A DNA stretch of 64,000 bases, taken from contig NW_026622763.1 in NCBI RefSeq assembly GCF_023065955.2, positions 86,223,299 to 86,287,298 of the forward strand, given 5' to 3'. The position numbers were made by a program, and so were the translations under genes. Each line of letters starts with the position of its first letter. The stretch's first letter is position 1. The notes beneath the pieces were generated by a model that worked only from the letters and a program-made list of their open reading frames with translations, did no database searches and was not told where the DNA came from. The stretch comes from Ursus arctos (lineage: Eukaryota; Chordata; Mammalia; Carnivora; Ursidae). Positions 35,240-45,310 of this stretch are shown here, piece by piece.

Positions 35240-35286
<47 letters not shown>

Positions 35287-35753
35287 ACACCACATTTTCC
35301 TTATCCATTCATCTACTGGTGGACACTTGGGTTGCTTCCATGCCTTGGCTATTGTAAATAATACTGCAATAAACATGGGGTGTATTTATCTGTTTGAGTT
35401 AGTATTTTCATTTTTTGGGTAAATACCCAAGAGTGGAATTACTGGGTCATATGGTATTTCTATTTTGAGTTTTTTGAGGAAACTTCATACTGTTTTTCTA
35501 CCCCTACCAACAGTGCATGAGGGTTCCTTTTTCTCTGTATCCTCACAAACATTTGTTGTTCCTCGTCTTCTTGATTTTAGCCATTTTGACAAATGTGAGG
35601 TGATATCTCATGGTTTTGATTTGCATTTATCTGATGATTAGTGATGTTGAGCATCTTTTCATGTGTCTGTTCTGTTGGCCATCTATATGTCGTCTTTGCG
35701 AAAATGTCTATTCAGGTCCTCTGCCCATTTTTTTTTTTAATTGGATTGTTTGT
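34761..35753 (-). mobile_element. LINE-1 3' part, 1 kb, with TSD
   Basis: T-rich start at left, a 3'UTR, then the ORF2 end read in reverse. GGTAAATACCCAAGAGTGG, CTGGGTCATATGGTATT and GAGGAAACTTCATACTG line up with the corresponding text in the young L1 at about 20808-20880. ORF2 is broken. A perfect 17-bp TSD (TCAGATAGACTAATTTA) lies at 34744-34760 and 35754-35770. It is 5'-truncated. Confidence 0.97.
35243..35283 (+). repeat. (GT)n microsatellite inside L1
   Basis: 41 bases of GT. It sits where the young L1 at 20640-20700 has ATTCCATTGTATATATGG, so the repeat probably expanded from a TG/TA-rich spot in ORF2 after insertion. Confidence 0.97.
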
Positions 35754-35770
35754 TCAGATAGACTAATTTA

Positions 35771-37149
35771 GAGAGAACCCTTCTTTTCCCCCTTGATAAG
35801 ACAAAAGTGCCTGTGGTGAATATTTGTTGTTTTTTTTACAAGTTCAGCGTCCCTTTCCTTTGGCTTGATAATGCCTTGATACTGTCTGACTTTCTGTAGG
35901 ATCTGTCCATTCCCTTTGTGTCGTGGTGGGACCATGAAACTATGTGCAAAGGGTGGGTTGGCACTTCTCCCCATCCCTACTCTCACTCAGCAATACCAAT
36001 AAGATAGAAGTCCTAGGAATTTGGCCCATGGACAGAACATGGTTGGTGCTGAGTTTTTTTATTACAACTCCCCAAAGAGATTGTCACTATTTCTTCACCC
36101 AAATCCCTGCTACTGCTCTGCTTCTATCTCTCTGAGGTCTGGTTTTACTTCCATTTCTCAGGTATTGGGAGCTAGTCTGCATTCTGGCACTAAATTCCAC
36201 TCTTCTTCATTTAGTCTGTTTCTGTTGCCTGACTTAACTGGTATAGTACAATGTCCTTTCTTCTTTTACTTAAAATCTTAAATAACTTTACTCTTTTTAA
36301 CCTCCTAAATGAGATCAAACCTTTCCTGAAAGTGTTTTGGTCTTAACAAATATAAAATTTTCTGTTACGATGAACACTTTTTGATTAAAAGAATCATACC
36401 AGAATCTAAACTGTGTCATAACAAGTAACTACATAGAGTAAAAACAAGAGTTCTCTATCATTCTTCATTCATTTCTTCTAACCCTCGTTATTTTGAATTC
36501 TCTTCACTGGAAAAAAAAACAGAAGGTTCAACGCTTTTGTATGTGAGTTTTTTCCAGTTCTTTCTTCTAGAGTGTTGTTAGAGCTAAAAAGAGATTGTTG
36601 AAAGCCCCCTTTTCAGATATTGAAACAGGTAAGAAACCACCTTTCTGTGTTAGGCTAACTGTGTGTCCTGAAGATATACTATAAAGAAGGAAAGCATGTT
36701 TTTAGACAATTTGGGTAAAATTCACTTAGATCTCAATTATCTGGCCACTTAGAGTTGAAAGAGTGAGCAGCTTAAGATTTAAATTGATGAGTTCAGTTGA
36801 ACAGAGATCCAGCCACTCACTGAGGAGTGACAGTCACCAGGCTGGGCATGGGGACTGCCTCCCCCAGCAGCAAACATGATAGCCAGGCTGAGATTGCCCT
36901 AGATCTCTCATTATATTCAAAACCAACACCCATCATATCTTAGGTTTTTTAAAAATCATAAAATGTACACACAGAGAAGCGTGTAAAACTTGTATGTTTT
37001 AAGAACAATTAAAAGGCAACACATTCATAACTATTTTTATATTCATTATATTCAATATTTTATATCTGTATATTGAAAGTTTCCCAAGATTTCCAAGGCC
37101 AAGGTTCCATGCCCCTCATGTAATGACCCTAGTCCTTGTCCTTACTCCT
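35771..37149. other. Mostly unique sequence
   Basis: No gene is seen. Frames of 63-86 codons at 35944-36281 overlap on the same strand without domains. About 36955-37140 may hold a very old L1 3'UTR fragment (AAATCATAAAATGTACACAC and TGCCCCTCATGTAATGACCC), but this is uncertain. Confidence 0.45.
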
Positions 37150-37330
37150 ATCAATGCACTTATCCTGCTTTTTCATCTCTGTCCAGGCCTCCCCCCTACC
37201 AGTGTTTACACATAAAGCTCCCTATGGACATGGATCAGATACCTTTACCACTGTGTCCTCACAGCCAGGCATGAAATTGGTCACTTAGTAAGTCACTGAT
37301 AATAAATGAATGAAAATAAATAAATGACCC
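37150..37330 (+). mobile_element. L2 3' end
   Basis: TTACCACTGTGTCCTCACAG, then CCAGGCATGAAATTGGTCAC, TTAGTAAGTCACTG and AATAAATGAATG fit the L2 3' terminus. Confidence 0.65.
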
Positions 37331-37608
37331 ATCACTGTCTTCAAACAGTTCCAAGGGCAATTGGAGGAGAGAAACTAGTAAAACAACAATTAAATACAAT
37401 TTGCTGAGTGTTTTGATAAGGAGGGGGTGAGAGTCAGGAAATGTGCACCCATGTCAACCACAGCTTCCTGGAAATGGTGTACTGAGCTTTAGTGGAAGAA
37501 CAGGTGTCCATAGTTGAGAAGGTGACAGAGAAGGAGTGATGTGCAGGAGGAGCAAGAGACCTAGTAATTTGAAATGCTGTGAAGAGATTAAGACACAGTC
37601 TAATCAGG

Positions 37609-37860
37609 GGTTCTTAATCCAGACTCTGCAGATCCTGAAAGGTCCCTGAATAGAATATAGAAGGCTCGTGAACTTGGATGAGAAAAGAAATAGATCTCTG
37701 TTTTCACTAACTTCTAACTGAAATTTAGTATTTCTTTTGATTACAATGTAGGTGACAAACAGATAATAGTAGTAGCGATAACCTGTGACTTTGTCATGGG
37801 GGCAACAAAATTTCACATCTTAGTAGAGATGTTTGCAGATATCCTGAAATATAGTATACA
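37609..37860. mobile_element. Old dispersed repeat, possibly hAT-type DNA transposon
   Basis: GGGGTTCTTAATCCAGACTC, GGCTCGTGAACTTGGATGAG, CTTCTAACTGAAATTTAGTA and ACCTGTGACTTTGTCA follow a mammalian-wide repeat text that I recognise but cannot name with confidence. The 70-codon minus frame at 37604-37816 is part of it. Confidence 0.4.
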
Positions 37861-38497
37861 CACATTGTTAATTTGACATGGCAATAACAGATCTTTAATG
37901 TTTTAATAAATACACATTAATGTATGTACATTTTTACAAATTTGGTTTTTTGATGTTTAGATACCTATTTCTCTATAATCCATTTCCTTTCTAATTATAT
38001 GTATTTTATTTTATGCGTTTAAATGTTTAAAAATATTGTTCTGAGAAGGGATCTATCAAATTCTTCATATCAGCAAAGAGGTCCAAGACAACAAAAAGGT
38101 AAAACCTTTCATTGTGGGAGTCAGAGAATAGGGTTTTTAGAGGGAAGGATAAATAGGAACCTTGGAACCAGTCCTGTCACCAGAATAACCCACTCAGTCT
38201 TGGGTGAGTTTTTCCTGCCTGTCGTTATTTTCCCTCTGTCCCTTGCATGGGTCTCACCCACCACGGGGGCATTATTTGCACTTAACTTTATCTAGACAGT
38301 CAAGGCACAAACTTGCTAACTAGTGATTTCATTATACCAGGATACAATTTAAGATTTTTGAACCAAGTTACTTTTGTACAAATTACAAAGAGTGAAAGGC
38401 CAAATATTGAGTATTAGGAGAGGATACATATATTTTTGAAAGTAAATTTCTGAAAAGAAAATCATAATTATCATCATAATAAATTATATTGAGTTTA
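37861..38497. other. Unique sequence, no feature recognised
   Basis: The 90-codon frame at 38023-38295 shows no domain. No repeat is recognised. Confidence 0.45.
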
Positions 38498-38507
38498 TAC
38501 ATGACCT

Positions 38508-38701
38508 ATTTTTTTTAAAGATTTTATTTATTTATTTGAGAGAGAGAGAATGAGAGAGAGAGCACGAGAGGGGGGAGAGTCAGAGGGAGAAGCAGACTCC
38601 CTGCTGAGCAGGGAGCCCAATATGGAACTCGATCCTGGGACTCCAGGATCATGACCTGAGCCAAAGGCAGTCGCTTAACCAACCGAACCACCCAGGTGCC
38701 C
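38508..38701 (-). mobile_element. CanSINE, older subtype
   Basis: The reverse complement starts GGGCACCTGGGTGGTTCGG. The body includes an (AG)n-rich middle and AATAAATAAAATCTTT. A short imperfect TSD (TACATGAC(C/T)T) lies at 38498-38507 and 38702-38711. Confidence 0.93.
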
Positions 38702-38814
38702 TACATGACTTCTTTTCAACTAAGTTTTACATCTACTATGTTTGTCTTCATAAACAAGTCCTTGAAATAGAATATATATACAGGAGAACAAGAAAAGGAA
38801 AATGTGACACACAG

Positions 38815-38945
38815 GTTATCAGGCTTGGTTGACTTAACAAGTGCTGAATGCCTGCTATGTACTCTATATATTATGTTCAACAATGGAATGATAGAGGGAA
38901 TAAAAGACATAATTACTAACTTCAAAGCTCATTTTATTCTATATA
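38815..38945 (-). mobile_element. L2 3' fragment
   Basis: AAGTGCTGAATGCCTGCTAT, GTACTCTATATATTATG, then CAACAATGGAATGATAGAGG look like reversed L2 3' text. Confidence 0.5.
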
Positions 38946-39119
38946 TGGAGCCAACCCATGTGTCTGTGAAAGAGTATGAGACTGAATATCAGTATAACTG
39001 GCCACAAACATCAAAAGTAATGTATTGGAATAGAGTAATATTAACACACATAGAGTTGGTGATACTTCATGGAAAAGACTTATAAGCTCCCCTTTCAAGA
39101 TTAAGAGTAATAGATGAAC

Positions 39120-39310
39120 GAGCAAGTACAGAGCATTTAGTAAATTCTGGGCACTGTGCTAGTCTAGCATTTGCCAAATTTCTCATTTAATCTTCTCTGT
39201 AATTTTATTAGATAGATATTGTTATTAATCTCATCTTACCCAAACTTAGGAAGATTACGTAAGTCCTTCAGGGTCATACAGCAAGTAGGTGATAGATCCT
39301 GTAAGTCAAT
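39120..39310 (-). mobile_element. MIR SINE remnant
   Basis: TTCTGGGCACTGTGCTAGTC, TTAATCTCATCTTACCCAAA and GTCATACAGCAAGTAGGTGA match reversed MIR. Confidence 0.7.
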
Positions 39311-39761
39311 GCAACAGAGAGCTCTTAAATAATAAACCTTCATGAGGACCAGGACTCAATCTTTTTCTTCATGTTTTTCTGCTGCAGCTCGCACAGTGTT
39401 TGGTATACTTTAGATGTTCAAAAGTTTGTAGCTGAGTGTATTTTAACTAAGTCAGGACAGAATGGCTCTGATTTATTAAGTGGTAACACTGAAACTCAAG
39501 TTAACTTCCTGTTCATTCTTTCCATTAAACTCATCACTCCAAACAACTAACAGCACAGAGACACAACTACACTTCAGCATCCCTTCCTCAGCATAGCTCA
39601 ACAATGAATAACAACAACAAAATACATAAATAGAGAGAGGGGGTGAGAGAAGTACATGCCTCTGTGCGTGTATGGGTGTGTTATTTACCAGAAACTCCTA
39701 TTAATCATTTAATGTCTTCTTGTCTTCAGTTTCTTTTTATTACCACAGTACGTATACTTAT

Positions 39762-39783
39762 TTTGTTGTTGTTGTTGTTGTTA
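39762..39783 (+). repeat. (TTG)n microsatellite
   Basis: Seven TTG triplets. Confidence 0.95.
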
Positions 39784-40544
39784 CGAAGTTCTGAATATTT
39801 TCATGCAAGCATATGTTGGATTTTAGTCTCATTTTTATTTCTTTACAATTTACTTTTTACTTTGTATCTTACAATATCCTCTCTCCACAAATGATACAGG
39901 CAGATGACAAATTGTTTGTACCTTTTATTTGTGTCCCAAAAGACTATCCCCCTAAATACATCACTCACTTATGCTTTATTCTTTTCCACCTAGGGTATAG
40001 AGAGGAGAACTTCAGCTCTTGATTTCAAAAGGCTTGCCACTTGGTTTCCTTGGAATTCCAGCCTCTATACTCCCTCTCCCTGGAAAAAACCCAGTTGTAA
40101 GCTTCTGGTTGAATTGCCTAAATCCTTGACTTCTTCCTATGAAGCTTTTATGAGGCCAATTACAACTCATATTAGCATTTTATAAATAATTATATCAAAT
40201 GCTTCTCAGAATTCAAATTTTAAAATGTCATCTCTTTTAACATTAGCAAAATGGATGTTCATATTGTTTCTGACAAACTCATGTTGCTTACCTCAAATGA
40301 CATATTATGGATGAATTTTGGTTTCCTCCTCAATTTTGTTCCATGATTTTGCAAATTTTTGACAATCCATTCCCACAACAATATTTAGGAGGTCAAATGC
40401 AGGAAACAATTCAAAAACAATTCCAGAAGGTACTCTCTTGTTCCCAGGCCATGCCTTACTTGTTCAGAGGCTAGGTAGTATTTCTTCAGTGGCTCCTTGA
40501 TTCAAGCAGCATTAACTAAACAAGGGATGCTCCCTACTGAAAGT
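39784..40544. other. Unique sequence, no feature recognised
   Basis: No recognised repeat or gene. Overlapping T-rich frames at 39643-40022 are low-information. Confidence 0.45.
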
Positions 40545-40690
40545 ATGGTTCTCAAAGCAGCATCTGCATCCCTTGGGAATGCAGAACTCAGGCTCTACCT
40601 AAGCCTAATGAACCAGAATCTGATCTACATTTTATCCAGTTTCCCAGGTGATTTTTAAAAGGTTTAATCTAGCACACTGAGGCTAAATGA
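40545..40690 (+). mobile_element. MER5A-like hAT DNA transposon remnant
   Basis: GTATGGTTCTCAAAGCAGCA, GGGAATGCAGAACTCAGGCT, TAATGAACCAGAATCTGATC and TTCCCAGGTGATTTTTAAA match the MER5A plan. MER5A is a short non-autonomous hAT element. Confidence 0.75.
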
Positions 40691-40967
40691 TTGGTGGTGA
40701 GCACTTGGGGATACAGTATTGAGATGAAATCCTCAGTCAAATTTGAGCTGGTTGTAAAGAATAACAGAAGTGACAAGTGATAGTGTGATCACTTTAAGAG
40801 TGGGATATCTTGATCTCATTGCCAGCCTGCACCCTTCTTAGCTTTCCATCATCTTCTACTCAATCAAAACAACTTTATCTTGAATTTCCTCACAACATAT
40901 ACTCTCTATTTAGGTCAGGCCAAACTGCCTTTGCAGTATCCTGCAAATGTTGTGTGTCTTTACTTAT

Positions 40968-41534
40968 TGTAGTACTGAGGGTTCTTTAGAGAAATAGAAC
41001 CAAAAGGATGGAGAGAGATAGATCGATCCATCAATCGATCGATCCATCATGAGGAAGTGCCTCATGGAAATTATGGAGGCTGGCAGGTTTCCCAAGATTG
41101 GCAAGGTGAGTTAACATGCTGGATACCCTGGAGAGCAGATGGTTTGGTTCCCGTCTGAGTCAGAAGGCCTGAGAATCTGGAGAGCTAATGGTGTAAGTAC
41201 TAGTCCAAATGGCTCAAGACCCAGAAAGAGCCAGTGTTTCAATCTGAGTTCAAGATCAGGAAAAATGCCTGTGTCTCAGTTTGAAAGCAGTCAGGCAGGA
41301 AGAATTCTTTCTTTACTTCAAGGGGAGAGTCAGTGTTTTTGTTCTATTTAGGCTTTCAATGGATTGGGTGAGACCCTATCCGCATTAAAGAGGGCAACTT
41401 CTTTACTCAGTCTGTTGATTTAAATATTAATCTCATCCAAAAACAGCCTCCTAGAAACACCGAGAATAATGTTTGACCACATATCTGGGCACACCATGCC
41501 TCCGTGAAGTTGACACATAAAATTAAACATCATA
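40968..41534 (-). mobile_element. Solo MLT2-type ERVL LTR
   Basis: Reversed MLT2 text: AGGGTTCTTTAGAGAAATAG, CAGAAGGCCTGAGAATCTGG, AGAGAGCCAATG-like repeats, TTCAATGGATTGGGTGAGAC, TTTACTCAGTCTGTTGATTT and TTGACACATAAAATTAAACA. A 5-bp TSD, CTTAT, lies at 40963-40967 and 41535-41539, the size expected for ERVL. No internal sequence adjoins it, so the provirus probably collapsed by LTR recombination. A GATC-rich tetranucleotide patch sits at 41021-41047. Confidence 0.88.
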
Positions 41535-42394
41535 CTTATCATGTTTCCCTACCCCGGGATTCTTCTCCTTCTACAACACATCTTCTGAGGCACAGCTCAA
41601 GGCCTGTGTTTCCCTAACTTTCCTTTGTGAATTTCCTCTTGAGCTCCATTGCCTATAGCACTTGAGGAGTCAATACCACATGCCAGGCCAGGACAATTTA
41701 CTATCTTCCATTTTCCACCCTTGTTTTTGGTGTGTTAGATTTGTCTCTGCCTAAATAATAAAGGGGGGAATCTTGCCATACTTCACTGCAAACTTCACAG
41801 TACTTCGATTGTCCCCAAATCCTGGGTAATTGGTTTTTTATTTATTTTTCCCACTTCAGTTCATAAAGGTGTTTATCTTAGTACTTTTACTAATTAGAAA
41901 ATACTTGAAGTATTTGAAGTAAGTACAAGAAGTACTTACCACTTAAATGAGCACTGTTATTACATGTGCACTAACTGGGACCTTCTTGGAGATAGCCATG
42001 ATGTTGAATTTGTATAGTATCATTTTTTAAGTCCATAAAATGACATCAGTTTAGATTCTGTCTTAACTTGGATTCCTACGCTGACACAAGGTTTGCTGAA
42101 AGAGCCTTGGGAAATAGTGTGTTCATACCTGTAGCCTACATGATATGGAGTAGGCAGCAATTTTATTGTAATGTCCTAGAGTTGCTGCAGCTGGGAAGTA
42201 GGAAATGGGATTAATGGCATGGCACAAAAAGGGCCAAGGGCTGCATAATGAGAAGGTTCATTTTTTCAGCCCAGAGTGCATACACACATGGACTCTTCCC
42301 TCCCAAAAGAGTCTAAAATGTCCACTGATAGGATCACTTCAGCAAGTCACAGTTTGACCATGGTAGGAGAAATGAGACAAGGGTGCTATAAGAG

Positions 42395-42445
42395 TCTTTC
42401 TAGTCTGTGGTTTTCTCCACAGATGTGGCAAATAAACCAGAACAG
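42395..42445 (+). repeat. 51-bp inverted repeat, left arm
   Basis: This arm is a perfect reverse complement of 44588-44638. It contains the palindromic segment CTGTGGTTTTCTCCACAG. Identity stops sharply at both ends. It is not part of any repeat family I recognise. It falls inside a 91-codon frame (42276-42551) that otherwise looks like chance. Confidence 0.97.
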
Positions 42446-42990
42446 CTCTGAGCCTGTAATACCTGTGTCCTTTTACCCCAGGACAGTCATTAATTCTCCT
42501 CAACACACCTGGAGGAGGGTGATGACATGTAGAGGGACAGTCAGGAGGTAAGTGAGGAGGGACAAATGGGTCTCTGTCAATATCAGACTGTTGCTGTTGC
42601 AGAGTCTTGCTGCTGGCCTAGGCGTTGACATAGGACCTCATAGCGGCTCGCAGGGCTAGGCTAGTTACATTCTCTCTGGCAGTGACACCTAGGCATTAGC
42701 TTTCTATACTTTGATAAACTGATTCCCATGCTCATGACTCTTTCCCTGAAACTTGGCCTCTTAAAAAAACTTATCCTTACTTGCCTAGATTGTCATACTT
42801 AAAGGAGAAAAGAAGACACCAGAGTACCAATAGGGGTCCATATGTCTAAATATTTAAAAGTTTAGGCCAATAAACGCTTGAATGAAATATATTGCTTTCT
42901 ATGTCCTTGACCTAGAAAGTCAGGTTCAAGTTTAAGATGCATTGTAGCCCCTCAGGTACAATGAGGCTGGGGGTGGGAGGCAGACTCTTG

Positions 42991-43020
42991 TACATTAGTA
43001 CAAAGTACGTTAGTACAAAA
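42991..43020 (+). repeat. 15-bp tandem duplication with palindrome
   Basis: TACATTAGTACAAAG is followed directly by TACGTTAGTACAAAA (two differences). The left copy is in a palindrome, TTGTAC-ATTA-GTACAA. Confidence 0.9.
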
Positions 43021-43116
43021 CTTTCACCACCAGCAGAGAAGATACAAAGATGACAACCTGGTGGAAAACTCACACATCTACTACTCAGGTCAGAGAGTTT
43101 AATGCTTTAGTTTCAG

Positions 43117-43367
43117 GAAATGTCCACACAAAGAAATAGGCATCTGGTATTTTCAGCTGAAAGCAGGAAGAACTCAAGTCCTTCACCCAGGGGAAAAATA
43201 TTGGGAAAAACTCCGTATATAAAATCTGTGCTCGGTGTCAAATGTATACGTAAGAAGTCAGACTTCCCTATGATTTTCAGTAAAGCCCATGAAGCTGAAC
43301 AAGCAAGACACGACACACAGAAAAGGATTTCCAGAATTCAGAAAAAGAAGAATCCAGACCATCTAAA
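43117..43367 (+). other. Candidate exon-like open segment (unproven)
   Basis: The segment follows an acceptor-like TGCTTTAGTTTCAG and ends at a donor-like CTAAA|GTAAGA. Inside, an ATG at 43120 with G at -3 opens 83 codons up to a TAA that overlaps the donor (43369-43371). The predicted peptide is Lys/Arg/Ser-rich with a basic, possibly helical C-terminal third. I recognise no family. An in-frame stop (43108-43110) lies just upstream, in the putative intron. A frame this long is expected by chance in 64 kb, so the splice-like flanks are the only extra support. Confidence 0.2.
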
Positions 43368-44220
43368 GTAAGAAATTATGTTCTTGGTTACAGATCCTCT
43401 TACATATCCTTATGGTTTACTGATAGCAAAATGTATATGGTTCTCCTTTCAGAATCGGAGTTCAGTCATTCTGAATATATCCTGTTATCTACCTGAATCC
43501 CCTAAGTCATATTATTTATAGATACTTTCACCAGCCCAGGAAAACCTCTCCTCTACCAGCTCAGGAGAACCAATTATGCCCATCTTCTCCCGTCCCTGCT
43601 TTCAGTGACTTCAGAATGGTTGTTTGAAATTGGCATTGGTGGTAGTACATTTTAACACCATGGAAATTGGCAAACACTACAAATGAGGGTTTGTCTTTCC
43701 CTGGAGAGCCTTGTGTTATAAATTTACTAGTATACAACTGTACCTAGGCCCAAAGTGGGCAAAAATATCAGATAACTAGCTAGCTTACTTAATGATGCTA
43801 ATTTCTGTGGAGGGTACATATTTATTACACACATAAGCAAAACCTATATACTTGTATCTAAATCTGATTCTAATGTATATTTGTCCAAAAATACTTTAGA
43901 TTTTGTTTTCAAAGGTTAAAAATGAGAAATATCAGTAATGAAAAATCATCAGTGCTATCTCCCAGATTACTTTATCCAAATGTGATTTTAAAAGAATGAC
44001 TTGTTTCCCAGAAAGGGAATAAAAATTAGTTTTGGGTTTAGAAAAAAAAAATACCCTGAGCCTAGTCAGAAAGTGCTACTTAGCTTTAGAGAGTAATTTT
44101 GAGCAGCACAAAGGTGCTCTCATATTGATGGTTTCACTCTAGGGTTTGTTTTCTGAAACTGCCTGGAGCACCAAATCCAAAAAAACCCAGGTGTGTGTGC
44201 ATTTCCTATGGGAGTCTGTC

Positions 44221-44580
44221 ATCCCTTTGGTTCCCCTTGAATTTAAAAAAATTCAAGTGCCCTCCTTCGAGTCATGCTTCAACACGCCAAAGGCAGACAC
44301 CGCACACCTGCTCTGCCTTCACAGCACGTCACTCATCAGCCGCGGGAAGGGGCAAGGAGAGCGGACAGTGAAAGAACGATACTCATGTTCACCCGCCACC
44401 TGAAGCACTGGGCAGGGCCTCGGGTGTTCTATGTCTGACGGCATAACGTTACAAAATTTGGGAAAGTCAGAAGTACAGGGAAAACTAGCTACATAATTCC
44501 TTTACTGGGAATCAGGACTGAAAACTTTTTACCGCTTGTCAGCTTTCGGTTCGGAGAATACTAAACACACACGCCATGAC
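44221..44580. other. CpG-retaining pocket
   Basis: By eye about 16 CpGs occur in 360 bases, against roughly two in 700 bases in typical parts of this window. It is too small and too sparse to call a classical CpG island. It includes CGCGGG and a run of GC-rich text at 44280-44420. No TATA box or clear initiator is visible. Confidence 0.5.
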
Positions 44581-44587
44581 TCCATCC

Positions 44588-44638
44588 CTGTTCTGGTTTA
44601 TTTGCCACATCTGTGGAGAAAACCACAGACTAGAAAGA
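44588..44638 (-). repeat. 51-bp inverted repeat, right arm
   Basis: Perfect reverse complement of 42395-42445, with centres about 2.19 kb apart. It sits directly beside the CpG-rich pocket at 44221-44580. Confidence 0.97.
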
Positions 44639-44894
44639 AATTACCTTGACAACTTCTTTCACCCAAAGAGCTGTGTAGTATTTTCTCAATGTTCTAGTCT
44701 ACACTTGCTCCAAAAACCCATTTGTGGAGTGGAATTGGGAAGTTTCTGATTTGAATTTACTTGAACAGTTCTGATGTGGCTGTGTTTTAACGTGTCTAAT
44801 GCGAAGTAAATATCTTAATTTCTCATGAAATTTTAAGGAATAGCTATCTCCTTTGGTGTAAGCATTATATTGTAGACAATTCATGGTAGGTTTA

Positions 44895-45310
44895 ATAACG
44901 CCCCCCCCCCCCCGCAAGATGTCCACCTCCTGATGTTCAGAACCTGTGAACGTGTGATGTCCGTGCCGAAAGGGACTTTGCAGGTGTGACCAAGTTAAGA
45001 CTCTTAAATTGGGGAGAGTATACTGGATTATCCAGATGGGCCCAATGTAATCACAGGTATGAGAGGGAGAGAAGAAGGTCCGAGAGATTTAAGTGTTGTG
45101 CTCCTGTCTTTTAAGATGGAGCGAGGGGTCTAGAGCCAAGGAAAAGGCAAGAAAATAGATTCTTCCCTCCAGCCTCCAGGAGGAAGGCAGCCCTGCTGAC
45201 ACGTGGGTTTTAGCCTGGTGGAAGCCATCTCAGACTCCGGACCTCCAGAACGGTAAGAGAATAAATTTGTGTTGTTTTAAACCACTACCTTGTTATAGCA
45301 ATTGTGGGAA
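44895..45310 (+). mobile_element. MLT1-type MaLR LTR
   Basis: Forward MLT1 text: GAACCTGTGAACGTGTGATG, GGACTTTGCAGGTGTGACCA, TGGATTATCCAGATGGGCCC, GACCTCCAGAACGGTAAGAG and AATAAATTTGTGTTGTTTTA. A C13 run lies at 44901-44913 near the left end. No adjoining internal region is seen. Confidence 0.85.

Larger units (their letters stand above)
41540..44894. other. Mostly unique sequence; inverted repeat arms, candidate exon, CpG pocket
   Basis: I recognise no transposon here apart from small low-complexity patches. Noteworthy items are annotated separately: the 51-bp inverted repeat, a 15-bp tandem duplication, a possible exon and a CpG-rich pocket. A small hairpin (GTAAGTAC, 5-nt loop, GTACTTAC) lies at 41919-41939. 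Confidence 0.5.

Noticed and set aside
40961..41539. 7-bp repeat TACTTAT as the MLT2 TSD
   Set aside because: ERVL makes 5-bp duplications; with LTR ends placed by similarity the adjacent repeat is CTTAT and the extra two bases are coincidental.
42276..42551. 91-codon plus frame containing the inverted-repeat arm
   Set aside because: No domain, and the copied 51 bp sits out of any gene context. Treated as chance.
44146..44403. 85-codon plus frame over the CpG pocket
   Set aside because: Begins at TTG, not ATG; openness is explained by local GC content.
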